Notes: a model not told the origin generated them from the sequence alone. A stretch of 64,000 nucleotides of DNA from Balneola sp. (GCA_002694685.1 NZMW01000017.1:124001-188000), one strand, 5' to 3'; positions 8,988-17,419 are shown, numbered from the stretch's first letter. Made by a program: numbers and translations.

Positions 8988-9848
8988 TTAGGGGTTCGGA
9001 TTAGCCATTGAGCTGGATCGCTTCCCCCAGTCTACCTTCTTAAACACGATATATAATCCAATTAGCACCATTGGGATACTTAGCAGCTGCCCCATATTTA
9101 CCGCCCACTCGGTGGCAAAATCAGCTTGTGGGATCTTGGTGTATTCCAGAAAAAATCTTCCTGTAAAAAGCATAATTAAGAAAATACCAAACAAAGAGCC
9201 TTCTGGTGGATGGGCTTTATATCTCTTATAAAGAAACCAGAGTACAGCGAATACAGCAAGGCAGAGCAATGCTTCGTACAGCATAGTTGGGTGGCGTGGA
9301 ATGGTTCCTGCCGGTCCGGGGAGGTTAGCAAAGATTACGCCCCAAGGAGCATCAGTAGCGGAGCCGACAATTTCAGAATTGAAAAAATTACCCGTTCGTA
9401 TAAAAGCCCCTCCAACTGCGGAAGGAATAACCACACGATCAGCTAACCACCAAAAGTTCATTTTTGGGGCTTTTTTGGCTTGATAATATAAAGCGATAAT
9501 GACCCCAACTGCCGCGCCATGGCTTGCCAGGCCTCCATTCCAGATTGCCAGAACCTGATCTAAGTTTCGCAGATAATAGGAGGGATCATAAAAAATGACA
9601 TGACCCAGGCGCGCACCAATTACAGTAGCCACCAAAATCCAGGTCAGGATACTTTCCATCTCTTCGACTTTTCGTCCGGCGTCTTTCCACATCTTCACCC
9701 CAAACATGTAGCCAGATACAAAAGCACCGGCAAAAAGTAAGCCATACCAACGAGGAGCAATAGGGCCAAGGGAGAAAATTTCGGGGTCAATGCCCCAGGT
9801 CAGGTTTTGCAATAATGCGATCATAAAGGAGATTGTAAGAAAGTTCAT
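8988..9848 (-). CDS. lgt: Prolipoprotein diacylglyceryl transferase
   Basis: A polytopic inner-membrane enzyme that moves diacylglycerol from phosphatidylglycerol to the lipobox cysteine of prolipoproteins. Visible family segments are 'PRWYGLLFAGAFVSGY', 'GARLGHVIFYDPSYY', 'WNGGLASHGAAVGV' and 'FIRTGNFFNSEIVG', the last being the conserved Lgt signature region. The frame is open to a TTG at 9890, but that start has no ribosome site, so the first ATG (9848, MNFLTIS) is preferred; a later ATG at 9824 is also possible. A second, divergent lgt copy lies in the island at 49256. This one, next to pcm, is probably the housekeeping copy. Confidence 0.93.
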   Translation of the reverse strand: MNFLTISFMIALLQNLTWGIDPEIFSLGPIAPRWYGLLFAGAFVSGYMFGVKMWKDAGRKVEEMESILTWILVATVIGARLGHVIFYDPSYYLRNLDQVLAIWNGGLASHGAAVGVIIALYYQAKKAPKMNFWWLADRVVIPSAVGGAFIRTGNFFNSEIVGSATDAPWGVIFANLPGPAGTIPRHPTMLYEALLCLAVFAVLWFLYKRYKAHPPEGSLFGIFLIMLFTGRFFLEYTKIPQADFATEWAVNMGQLLSIPMVLIGLYIVFKKVDWGKRSSSMANPNP

Positions 9849-9915
9849 CGGAAAATAAGAGCACAAATGAGAAAGTGAAACTAAAACCAATTTCTTAACT
9901 CATTTTTTTAATCAA

Positions 9916-10620
9916 ATGCCTATACTTGTTTTAAGACAAAAACAGGGATCAAAACAAGGAATTAGTTTGCCACAAGAACGCAGATTTGTCCGGCCGCGGA
10001 AGCAATTGGTAGAAACTTTGCGCAAGAAAGGTATTGAAGACGTGCGCGTACTAAATGCCATTGAGAAGATTCCTCGCCACAAACTTATTGATACTGCACT
10101 CCATTCAAAGGCTTACAACGACACTGCATTACCGATCGGCATGGGGCAGACTATTTCTCAGCCCTTTACAGTAGCTGCTCAAACGGAATTACTGGCTATA
10201 GAAAAAGGGGATAAAATATTAGAAATCGGCACCGGGTCCGGATATCAGTGTATGGTTTTATGTGAATTGGGGGCTAATGTATATAGTGTGGAGCGCCATA
10301 ATGACCTCTATCATAAGGCGAAAGAGGTGCTTCGTGAGTTCGGCTACCGAGCTATGCTGAAAGTTGGAGATGGTACGCTAGGTTGGTCTACCTATGCTCC
10401 GTATGACGGAATTGTTGTTACAGCCGGTGCACCCGTGGTGCCAGATGATTTGGTTCAGCAGCTTAGTGTGGGCGGAAGGCTGGTGATACCTGTAGGTGAT
10501 GATAAAAAACAAATGATGCTTCGAATAACAAGAGTTTCAGAAAATGAATATGAGCGTGAAGAATTGGCTGACTTTAAATTTGTGCCCCTTATTGGCGAAA
10601 AAGGATGGGGTGGATCATAG
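9916..10620 (+). CDS. pcm: Protein-L-isoaspartate O-methyltransferase
   Basis: 234 residues. The N-terminal region 'RKQLVETLRKKGIEDVRVL' and 'IPRHKLID', the substrate loop 'PIGMGQTISQPFTVA', and the SAM motif 'ILEIGTGSGYQCMVL' are diagnostic for the Pcm family, which methylates isoaspartyl residues to start repair of aged proteins. It overlaps the following DUF368 gene by 16 bp, implying translational coupling. Length is close to the usual 205-220 aa with a short N-terminal extension. Confidence 0.95.
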   Translation: MPILVLRQKQGSKQGISLPQERRFVRPRKQLVETLRKKGIEDVRVLNAIEKIPRHKLIDTALHSKAYNDTALPIGMGQTISQPFTVAAQTELLAIEKGDKILEIGTGSGYQCMVLCELGANVYSVERHNDLYHKAKEVLREFGYRAMLKVGDGTLGWSTYAPYDGIVVTAGAPVVPDDLVQQLSVGGRLVIPVGDDKKQMMLRITRVSENEYEREELADFKFVPLIGEKGWGGS

Positions 10621-11762
10621 TGCCTGAGCAAGAACAAGAAGAAACGTCGAATTCGCCTAAAGACACTACCACTTTTAAAGAAGCACCTTTCCTGACTCTC
10701 AAGGGCTTTTTGATGGGCTCAGCTGATATCGTGCCCGGTGTAAGTGGTGGTACCATGGCATTGATCGTTGGGATTTATGAACGGCTGCTGAATGCCATCA
10801 AAAGTGTAAATGGTAATTTCATAAAGCTATTCTTTACGCTGAAATGGAAGCAGGCTTTCAAAGAGATTCATCTGTTTTTCTTAGCAGCTTTATTTCTGGG
10901 TATTTTTTCTGCACTCGCATTTTTCACAAAAGTAGTACCGCTTCAAGTGTACATGTTTACCGAACCTGAAATTGTATACGGCTTATTTTTTGGGCTGATT
11001 GTCGGTTCCATCTACATCCTGATAAAAGCACTAGAGCGTTTTACTAAAACCGAAATGTTGATGTTGGTGCTGGGAATGGCTTTTGGAATCTGGATTGTGT
11101 CTCTGGTTCCGGCCGACACACCCGAACATCCCGCTTTTGTATTTCTGAGTGGAAGTATTGCAATTTGTGCAATGATTTTACCGGGAATTTCCGGTTCCTA
11201 TTTACTCCTGATAATGAGAAAATATGACTATCTGCTTTCTCAAATCGGAAAAATAGGTGGTGTAGAAACGGTTGACGGTTTGCTTGGTCTTCTTCCTTTT
11301 ATGCTTGGTGCCATAGTTGGTTTGGCAGCTTTTTCAAGATTCTTATCCTGGTTGCTTTCCAAATATCATCCACAAACTATAGCGGTTTTAATTGGTTTTT
11401 TGATTGGGTCTTTATACGTAATCTGGCCATATCAGCATCGGGATTTTGTGCAGAAGGCCGAAGTGACTCAGGTTGAATATATGAATCACCCGAAAGTTCA
11501 AGAGCTAATGGAGAATCCTCCAAATACGAATCTGCCTGAGTACGAACGTATCGGTGAAATCAGCAATGCTGAATCCACTTTTGATGAGATGAAGCAGGTT
11601 GAAATTGAAACTGTAAAGAACAAGCTCATTAAATCTGAACCTTTCATTCCGGGTTGGTGGGGATCTAAATCTGATGATGACCCAAATGTATGGGGCGGAA
11701 TAGTCGGTATTCTTGTTGGGATGATGATGGTAGGCGGACTGGATATGCTTCGTAAGAAATAA
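10605..11762 (+). CDS. DUF368 membrane protein (undecaprenyl-phosphate translocase family)
   Basis: 385 residues with many hydrophobic helices. The family signature 'GSADIVPGVSGGTMALIVGIYERLL' region is clear near residues 38-61, and the second, internally repeated version 'ILPGISGSYLLLIMRKYDYL' follows. DUF368 proteins were recently assigned as C55-phosphate flippases that recycle the lipid carrier for cell-wall synthesis. A charged insert (about residues 285-350) lies before the last helix. The gene overlaps pcm by 16 bp. Start could also be the GTG at 10620. Confidence 0.9.
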   Translation: MGWIIVPEQEQEETSNSPKDTTTFKEAPFLTLKGFLMGSADIVPGVSGGTMALIVGIYERLLNAIKSVNGNFIKLFFTLKWKQAFKEIHLFFLAALFLGIFSALAFFTKVVPLQVYMFTEPEIVYGLFFGLIVGSIYILIKALERFTKTEMLMLVLGMAFGIWIVSLVPADTPEHPAFVFLSGSIAICAMILPGISGSYLLLIMRKYDYLLSQIGKIGGVETVDGLLGLLPFMLGAIVGLAAFSRFLSWLLSKYHPQTIAVLIGFLIGSLYVIWPYQHRDFVQKAEVTQVEYMNHPKVQELMENPPNTNLPEYERIGEISNAESTFDEMKQVEIETVKNKLIKSEPFIPGWWGSKSDDDPNVWGGIVGILVGMMMVGGLDMLRKK

Positions 11763-11786
11763 GTATTCCCTTCAAAACCACTGGTA

Positions 11787-11986
11787 CCCTTCCTTGTTCC
11801 TTCCCTCCGGCGCTTAGCGCTTGCAAGGAAGGAGACGCATGAAGAACGGCAGTGTTAGATTCTTATCATAAGAAGCAGAAAGTAGAATAGAGGGAAAATT
11901 TCACCAAAGCGTCCTCTTTCCTTGTCCCGCCTAGCGGGATAGGGAAAGAGACAGAGATAGGGTTCCGGTGGGTAGGGCGCCGCTCT
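11787..11986. repeat. Dispersed hairpin repeat, copy A
   Basis: About 200 bp, one of three related copies (B at 12382, C at 13696). The left half has a stem CCTTCCTTG / CAAGGAAGG around a GCGCTT-rich loop. The right half has a stem CTCTTTCCTT / AGGGAAAGAG whose inner stem is TCCCGC / GCGGGA. Copies B and C have CGGAC / GTCCG in that inner position, so the pairing is kept while the bases differ. The middle of A is nearly the same as that of C. It lies between the DUF368 stop and the DUF559 stop. Confidence 0.85.
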
Positions 11987-11987
11987 A

Positions 11988-12359
11988 TTACTCTTCCAAA
12001 AAAACCAAAATCCTCGAAATAACCCCATCCATATCCTTAAGCTCCTCATTCTTTATTCGTAAAACTCTTAGCCCAAGGTCGTTCAATACCAAATCCCGCT
12101 GGTAATCGCATGCTTTTTGAAATTCATGGACTTTACCATCAACCTCGATAACCAATTTTAACTCAGCGCAGTAGAAGTCTGCTATATAAAAGTATCTGTT
12201 ATTTTGAATCTGCTCATGCACAAATGGTTTTTGACGAAGAAACTTGTAGCCTTTTAGTTGTCTTCTTCGCAGAACTCCCCAAAGTTTTTTCTCTGATGAG
12301 GTTGGAGTACTTCGAAGCTCTCGGGCGATTTCCGTTATTGATTTCCAGGTTATATACAT
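11988..12359 (-). CDS. DUF559 endonuclease-domain (Vsr-like) protein
   Basis: A small protein with the DUF559 pattern: 'ARELRSTPTSSEKKLWGVLR', 'GYKFLRQKPF', 'FYIADFYCAELKLVIEVDG' and 'RDLVLNDLGLRVLRIKNEEL'. The D-x(n)-E-V-D-G part matches the PD-(D/E)xK nuclease core of the Vsr/DUF559 clan. The frame is open to 12446, but upstream codons run through the repeat, so the start is either ATG 12359 (MYITWKS, used here) or ATG 12398. The gene sits exactly between repeat copies A and B, and the 5' end of the longer version is itself shared with copy C, which suggests gene and repeat travel together. Confidence 0.75.
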   Translation of the reverse strand: MYITWKSITEIARELRSTPTSSEKKLWGVLRRRQLKGYKFLRQKPFVHEQIQNNRYFYIADFYCAELKLVIEVDGKVHEFQKACDYQRDLVLNDLGLRVLRIKNEELKDMDGVISRILVFLEE

Positions 12360-12381
12360 GCTAGGAATAGATATATAATTG

Positions 12382-12608
12382 GGGGAATAATCAAGCATCT
12401 CCGGGACCCTTCCTTGTTCCTTCCCTCCTGCGCTTGGCGCTTGCAAGGAAGGAGACCCATGAAATAGATGATATGTAGGTTTATTCCATAGAAATAGAAA
12501 GTAGTATATGGTATAACTCTAACTAACGCGTCCTCTTTCCTTGGCGGACTTTGTCCGTTAGGGAAAGAGACAGAGATAGGGTTCCGTTAAGCAGGGCGCC
12601 GCTCAATT
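12382..12608. repeat. Dispersed hairpin repeat, copy B
   Basis: It shares both hairpins with copies A and C but has a diverged middle. Its left boundary, from GGGGAATAATCAAGCATCTC, is identical to that of copy C over about 20 bp, and this segment encodes the possible upstream start of the DUF559 protein. The right hairpin has the CGGAC / GTCCG inner stem. It ends about 100 bp before the first universal stress gene. Confidence 0.85.
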
Positions 12609-12709
12609 CCTGAAAAAACAACCTCAATACCTTCTCAATATGGAACATAATTGACGACTAACTTATTATATTACTAGAGTTAGTTCTTCACATAAAACAA
12701 GGAGCAGCT

Positions 12710-13690
12710 ATGAAAGTCGATCGAATGTTAATACCTACCGATCTATCCGAAAAGTCAAATGCAGCCCTGCGATCAGCCGATCTATTCATTGAGAAATTTG
12801 ATTGCACGGTAGACCTGATGCACGTTATCCCTTTATCGAAATATTTAGGGGATAGCTTTGATAAGTTGGGCATACCACTTGATATGGACAAAGAGGTCTA
12901 TCCCAAAGTTGTAGAGGATCAGCGTAAGAGGCTTAGCACCTTTGCAAATGAGCATATCAAAAAGAAAGAAAAACGGGGAGAATATTTAATATCAATCGAC
13001 CGTAAGCCCTCAGACTCTATCCTTAAGCAGATTAAAAAAGGAAAGTATGATCTTGTAATCATGAGTGCGAAAGGGGAGCATCATGCTGAATTTTTTCATG
13101 GAAGTGTAACCGACAAAATTATTCGCCGCTCTAAGACACCGGTTTTAACACTTTCTGATAAAATGAATTCAGAAAACATCAACACCATTGTAGTGCCGTG
13201 TGATTATTCGGAGCACTCTATGGCTGCTATCCCTATGGCTTTTGATGTCGCTGAAAAATTCAACGCAAAAATTGAATTACTGAATGTTGTTGAAATGTAT
13301 GCCTACGATATTCAAGACATTGAGCCGGTTGGTATATCAATCGATGAAAAAAATGTTTACGGAGGCTTAAAAGGACGTTTAAAAACTTTCTTTGAAGATC
13401 ATGAGCAGTTCAAGTTTAGCATAGAAGACGGTAAGGAAGATTTCGAAGATATATTAGTCCGCCATGAAGAGGGTGGAGATGTCAAAATTAATTTTAAATC
13501 CGTGATTTTGAAGTCTGTTGTAGCCCATCATGAGATTGTGGACTATGCCAATGAAAACGCAGACTTGGTAGTGATGAGTACTCACGGAAGAACTGGATTA
13601 TCCCGAATGTTACTCGGTTCAACGACAGAACAGGTCATTCAGCATCTTAAAAAACCTCAGATTACTATAAAGCCGGATTTAGAAGAGTAG
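12710..13690 (+). CDS. Tandem-domain universal stress protein (UspA family)
   Basis: 326 residues made of two Usp domains. Domain 1 begins 'DRMLIPTDLSEKSNAALRSA', domain 2 begins near residue 160 with 'TIVVPCDYSEHSMAAIPMAF' and ends with the ATP-binding motif 'STHGRTGLSRMLLGSTTEQV'. The second domain is long, with an insert between its strands. These proteins bind ATP and help survival under stress; the target is not known. A ribosome site AAGGAG lies upstream. The paralogue at 14010 is close in sequence and length, so the pair comes from duplication, with repeat copy C between them. Confidence 0.93.
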   Translation: MKVDRMLIPTDLSEKSNAALRSADLFIEKFDCTVDLMHVIPLSKYLGDSFDKLGIPLDMDKEVYPKVVEDQRKRLSTFANEHIKKKEKRGEYLISIDRKPSDSILKQIKKGKYDLVIMSAKGEHHAEFFHGSVTDKIIRRSKTPVLTLSDKMNSENINTIVVPCDYSEHSMAAIPMAFDVAEKFNAKIELLNVVEMYAYDIQDIEPVGISIDEKNVYGGLKGRLKTFFEDHEQFKFSIEDGKEDFEDILVRHEEGGDVKINFKSVILKSVVAHHEIVDYANENADLVVMSTHGRTGLSRMLLGSTTEQVIQHLKKPQITIKPDLEE

Positions 13691-13695
13691 AGGGC

Positions 13696-13910
13696 GGGGA
13701 ATAATCAAGCATCTCTGGAACCCATCCTTGTTCCTTCCCTCCTGCGCTTGGCGCTTGCAAGGAAGGAGACGCCTGAAGAACGGCAGTGTTAAATTCTTAT
13801 CATAAGAATCAGAAAGTAGAATAGAGGGAAAACTTCACCAACGCGTCCTCTTTCCTTGGCGGACTTTGTCCGTTAGGGAAAGAGAAAGAGATAGGGTCCC
13901 GGTGGGTAAG
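13696..13910. repeat. Dispersed hairpin repeat, copy C
   Basis: It starts 6 bp after the stop of the first stress gene with the same 20-bp left edge as copy B and carries both hairpins. The middle resembles copy A (GAAGAACGGCAGTGTTA). There is no DUF559 gene beside it. It fills most of the 319-bp gap between the two stress-protein genes. Confidence 0.85.
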
Positions 13911-14009
13911 GAACTATCAATTTCTTCTAAATTAAACCCGTTTTTTCTTCATTCAAACTTCACAGTAAATACACACCTTCCGGTAACAACTAATTAACCG
14001 GAGGTTGTT

Positions 14010-14972
14010 ATGAGAGCTAGTCATATTTTGGTGCCCACCGATTTTTCTGAGGCTTCGCTGGAAGCGATAAAAATGGCCGCAAAGTTTGTTGAGTTATTCG
14101 ATAGCACAGTCGACCTCATCCACGTAATTCCCCTTATGAGCTATTATGATGAAAGTATGCAGCATTTGGGAGTTCCGTTTGATATGGAAAAAGATCTGTA
14201 CCCTAAAGTGCTGAAAACAGCCAATCAAAAATTGCATGAGATCGCTGAAGAATTTATCCCCAAAGAACATTGTGGGCAACTTATCAATCTGGTAGGTCGG
14301 AAGCCTTCGGAAGTGATATCCAATAAAGCTAATGAGAGTCATTACGACCTGGTTATAATGAGTAATAAGGGCGCGCATGAATCCGATCACATTAGAAGCA
14401 ATGTCGCCGAGAAAGTTATCCGGTACACAAAAAAACCAGTACTAACTATTTCAAAGGCTTTTGATAAGAAAGACATCCATGAAATCCTTGTTACCGTGGA
14501 TGGATCTGATGACTCCATTTCGGCATTAGTGCAAGCCTTTGACATGGCCAACGCCTTTGAAGCACAAATCACAATGCTTCACATCATTGAGCCATATTCA
14601 TTGGGTATGGAGGTAATTCCTTATGCCGTAGAAAATGATGAAGCGGTGTATAATTCAATCATTAAAAACATCAGCAAGTTCTTTGAACAAAATGAGGAGC
14701 TTGGATTCAAGATGGAACGCACCGGTGTTGATTTCGAAGAAATGCTGGTACATCAAAAAGCAAGTGAAATCCAATCGGTGAAGGTGATCAGTATTGTTAA
14801 GAAAGGCTTCTCAGCCCATACTGAAATCTGTGATTATGCCAATGAAAATGCCGACTTGGTAGTGATGAGCACACATGGTCGTACCGGTATTGCGCGAATC
14901 TTGCTGGGTTCAACCACCGGAATAGTGGCACAGCATTTGAAAAAGCCATTGCTAACCGTACGGCCAACTTAA
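14010..14972 (+). CDS. Tandem-domain universal stress protein (UspA family), second copy
   Basis: 320 residues, two Usp domains: 'HILVPTDFSEASLEAIKMAA' at the start and 'EILVTVDGSDDSISALVQAF' near residue 155. The C-terminal nucleotide motif 'STHGRTGIARILLGSTTGIV' is intact. The ribosome site GGAGG is 8 bp upstream of the ATG. It is similar along its whole length to the protein at 12710, for example 'CDYANENADLVVMSTHGRTG' against 'VDYANENADLVVMSTHGRTG'. A terminator follows. Confidence 0.93.
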   Translation: MRASHILVPTDFSEASLEAIKMAAKFVELFDSTVDLIHVIPLMSYYDESMQHLGVPFDMEKDLYPKVLKTANQKLHEIAEEFIPKEHCGQLINLVGRKPSEVISNKANESHYDLVIMSNKGAHESDHIRSNVAEKVIRYTKKPVLTISKAFDKKDIHEILVTVDGSDDSISALVQAFDMANAFEAQITMLHIIEPYSLGMEVIPYAVENDEAVYNSIIKNISKFFEQNEELGFKMERTGVDFEEMLVHQKASEIQSVKVISIVKKGFSAHTEICDYANENADLVVMSTHGRTGIARILLGSTTGIVAQHLKKPLLTVRPT

Positions 14973-15013
14973 CAAACGTACTAGTTGCTGAAGTTGAAAT
15001 GGAGTGAGTGGAT

Positions 15014-15052
15014 AAAGCCTGTGTGATTCCTTCGGGTGGCGCAGGCTTTTTT
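15014..15052 (+). terminator. Rho-independent terminator after the second stress gene
   Basis: An 8-bp stem AAAGCCTG / CAGGCTTT closes a 20-base loop and ends in a run of six T. It lies 42 bp after the stop of the preceding gene. Confidence 0.8.
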
Positions 15053-15155
15053 ATGTCGAGGCTATATAATTTGATTAAGTTGGAATGAAAGCCAAAAAAG
15101 GCTTTTATCTGGATGGGAAACCTTGTAAATTTGCAGCCCTTTCAAATTTAAGAAT

Positions 15156-15229
15156 GGGCCCGTAGCTCAGTTGGTTAGAGCAGTCGACTCATAATCGAGA
15201 GGTCGCAAGTTCAAGTCTTGCCAGGCCCA
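15156..15229 (+). tRNA. tRNA with CAT anticodon (Met or lysidine-type Ile2)
   Basis: 74 bases fold as a cloverleaf: acceptor GGGCCCG with CAGGCCC (one C-A mismatch), D-arm GCTC / GAGC, anticodon loop CTCATAA, T-arm GCAAG / CTTGC around TTCAAGT, discriminator A. CCA is not encoded. The CAT anticodon serves Met or, after lysidine modification, Ile; the 'GACTCATAATCG' core looks more like Ile2 but the two cannot be separated by eye. An integrase gene follows 225 bp downstream, so the 3' end is the likely island attachment site. Confidence 0.9.
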
Positions 15230-15365
15230 CTTTTTTAATTAACGATCTCAGGGTTTAAATACCCCCTTATTTGTCCTCCTCCTTTAAAAAAAAGCTCATT
15301 TACTTACTTTTGTAATCGAATGGAAGGGAACAAAAGTGTACAATTCATTCCCTAATTTTCCCATT

Positions 15366-15389
15366 CTTGGTGTACATCTTGGTGTACAT
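15366..15389. repeat. Perfect 12-bp tandem repeat upstream of the integrase
   Basis: CTTGGTGTACAT occurs twice in tandem; a third GTGTACA lies at 15336-15342. They lie in the 225-bp stretch between the tRNA and the integrase start. The position suits arm-type binding sites for the integrase or for an excisionase, or an operator for the integrase gene. The rest of this stretch shows no gene. Confidence 0.6.
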
Positions 15390-15454
15390 GAAAAAAGTAA
15401 GTAGTTCAGGTTTTTGAGAGTCGCTTCTAACTCTCAACTAAAAAGGAAACTACT

Positions 15455-16630
15455 ATGGCATTTCTAACAAAACGCGGCAAATATTATTCGATCAACTGGA
15501 GAACTTCTGTTGACGGAAAAGTGAAATCTACTCGAAAAGCATTGGGCACCCGACATAAAGACGTGGCCGAGAAAATGCTTAAAGAACTGGAAAAGCTGGA
15601 ATCATTGGGCAGGATCAATCCCTTCGCAAATGGTTTCGATCCCAAAAAAGAATTGCAAAGAAATACGCAGAAAGAAACTGTTCTTTGCAATACAGTGGGT
15701 GAATCCATTGAATTATTCTACAAATCAAAAAACCATCTTTCCCCGGCAACCATTGGAGCCTACCAGCGAGCTTTAGATCATTTTGTGGAATTAAATGAGT
15801 TATCGGATGTGCATCCAACAAATGTACTGAGCTACCATTTTGAAAATGTAATCTTCAAGAAGGGCATTACTTCAGCAACAAGGCACTACTACTTCCGACA
15901 TTTTCGATCTTGGTGGAAGTTTCTGCTGAAAAAGAACATTGTGGAGAAAGATTATTTCACTATGCTAAAAGAAGATCTGCCCCGAATTAGAGAAAATACC
16001 CGGCCTAAAATGATTTCTGAGGAAGAACTTGGAATTCTTTATAAGAAATTCGATGAAGAGTTATCCAGAAAGAAAGACTTGCCCGAATTTGACCCTAATT
16101 TGGTTCAACATTGGTTCAAGCCTATTGTGTCTTTGTACTTCTATGGTGGACTCCGAAAACATGAAGCGGCTTATGATCCAGAATTATCCTACTCCGGATT
16201 GAAGGGTGAAAATCTGATCTATGAAAATGGAGAGCTAAGCTACATATCACTACCACCCACCAAAGGCCGAAAAGAACGGCTGATTCCAATCATCAATGAA
16301 TTAAAAAAGGAACTGGATGCGTATTTAAAGATTCGTGGTAAGATAAGCCCCAGTGACTATGTGTTTATTTACACGGGTGGAAATACAAAAGGCCAACCGG
16401 TTCGTGGGATGAGAGTGTATCGGGAATTTAAGCGCTATTGTAAGGAAGCTGGAATTCCAACCTCTCGTACTTTACACGGTATGCGACACCAAGCCGTAAC
16501 TACCTGGATTGAAAAAGGTTTTCATACGGCTGAGGCAAGCTATATGGCAGGTCACTCGAGTCAAAAGGTGACTGAAAAGTACACTCATTTAACGGTAAAG
16601 CTTTTAAAAGACAAAATGGACTCAATTTGA
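15455..16630 (+). CDS. Tyrosine recombinase / phage-type integrase
   Basis: 391 residues. An N-terminal AP2-like arm-binding part ('YYSINWRTSVDGKVKSTRKA'), a core-binding domain (about 80-175), and a catalytic domain with all expected residues: Arg234 in 'YGGLRKHEA', Lys270 in 'LPPTKGRKERL', His341 and Arg344 in 'LHGMRHQAV', His367 in 'MAGHSSQKV' and the nucleophile Tyr376 in 'TEKYTHL'. It catalyses site-specific integration and excision. Beside the tRNA it marks the left end of the metal island. It is intact, so the island could still be mobile. Confidence 0.95.
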   Translation: MAFLTKRGKYYSINWRTSVDGKVKSTRKALGTRHKDVAEKMLKELEKLESLGRINPFANGFDPKKELQRNTQKETVLCNTVGESIELFYKSKNHLSPATIGAYQRALDHFVELNELSDVHPTNVLSYHFENVIFKKGITSATRHYYFRHFRSWWKFLLKKNIVEKDYFTMLKEDLPRIRENTRPKMISEEELGILYKKFDEELSRKKDLPEFDPNLVQHWFKPIVSLYFYGGLRKHEAAYDPELSYSGLKGENLIYENGELSYISLPPTKGRKERLIPIINELKKELDAYLKIRGKISPSDYVFIYTGGNTKGQPVRGMRVYREFKRYCKEAGIPTSRTLHGMRHQAVTTWIEKGFHTAEASYMAGHSSQKVTEKYTHLTVKLLKDKMDSI

Positions 16631-16674
16631 CCCAAAGTAGATTCTATTTGTTCAGATATTAGGTAATGAATTAT

Positions 16675-17256
16675 TTAGAGGTGATCAATTGGTTTTCGGT
16701 GATAGAAGCTAGTCTTTTTAAATTTACTAATTGAACAATTTAAATTAGTCCTGACTAAATGCTGAATTTCTTCAAAGTCGTTGAAACCCAAGCTCAAAGA
16801 TATCTCTGTAAATGAATTTTCATTATAGCTAAGTAATTCTTTAAAACGCTCTAGTCTTAATAGATCGAAATAATCTTGTATGTTATACCCATTTATTTTT
16901 TTAAAGAGCGGGTCTAAAACTAAATATTTAGTTTGGAATTTTGACTCCAATAGTTCTTTGAGACGTGCATTGTCCACGATTTCTTCACTAAAATAAATCC
17001 ATTTGATTAGAGTGATTTTTATTTGCTCTGACACCTTTTCGTTGTATGAAGAGATAATTTTGAATCCGTAAGGTTCAATAGCTTTTTCTACTTTCTCAGG
17101 GTATGGCTGGGGTAATTTATCAACCTTGATCGCAGCTTTATCCCAGTCAATACTTTCTATTGATATATCTTCCTGCTTAAAAATATTTCTAATTATTAAT
17201 AAGCAATTCGGGCAAACCATGTTTTTTATATAAATAATTGTGTCCGTTTTATCCAT
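16675..17256 (-). CDS. AraC-like regulator with HMA-like metal-binding N-terminus
   Basis: 193 residues. The N-terminal 70 residues resemble a heavy-metal-associated fold with the pair Cys15-x-x-Cys18 ('MVCPNCL'). The C-terminal part resembles an AraC helix-turn-helix: 'NGYNIQDYFDLLRLERFKEL' and 'TEISLSLGFNDFEEIQHLVR', ending 'CSISKFKK'. Bacteroidetes genomes commonly carry such HMA-AraC proteins beside copper genes. It probably senses Cu(I)-like metal in the cytoplasm. Its promoter carries the shared island box (17302-17319), so it may be part of a regulatory loop with the two-component system. Target genes are not shown by the sequence. Confidence 0.75.
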   Translation of the reverse strand: MDKTDTIIYIKNMVCPNCLLIIRNIFKQEDISIESIDWDKAAIKVDKLPQPYPEKVEKAIEPYGFKIISSYNEKVSEQIKITLIKWIYFSEEIVDNARLKELLESKFQTKYLVLDPLFKKINGYNIQDYFDLLRLERFKELLSYNENSFTEISLSLGFNDFEEIQHLVRTNLNCSISKFKKTSFYHRKPIDHL

Positions 17257-17283
17257 GATTTAACCATTGTTTCATCGCTTAAA

Positions 17284-17319
17284 TGAATATAATACCAGGA
17301 GCTTAAATCAAACTTAAAT
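17284..17319 (-). promoter_or_regulatory. Island promoter P1: 11-bp direct-repeat box and -7 element
   Basis: Two CTTAAAT units at 17302 and 17313 (plus-strand reading) are spaced 11 bp. In the direction of the gene they are followed after 10 bp by TATATTCA (17291-17284). A third CTTAAAT lies at 17278. The box lies 46-63 bp upstream of the AraC-like start. Confidence 0.65.
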
Positions 17320-17361
17320 TATCAAAGAGACAGTTTGTCTATCTAAAACTCACATCATTAA

Positions 17362-17419
17362 GTATTTACCGGTCAAGAAGGCTGCACTGATAGTCTCCTT
17401 ATTTATAACCGGTAAATAC
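17362..17419 (-). terminator. Perfect 12-bp inverted repeat downstream of the cus operon
   Basis: GTATTTACCGGT (17362-17373) and ACCGGTAAATAC (17408-17419) pair perfectly around 34 bp, which contain a further short AAGG / CCTT pairing. It lies just past the DUF411 stop, at the end of the pump operon. It has no U-run right after it, so it may be an mRNA-stabilising 3' structure or a factor-dependent terminator. Confidence 0.5.

Noticed and set aside
12360-12446. TTG start at 12446 for the DUF559 gene
   Set aside because: The added residues are encoded by the hairpin repeat and have no relation to the family.
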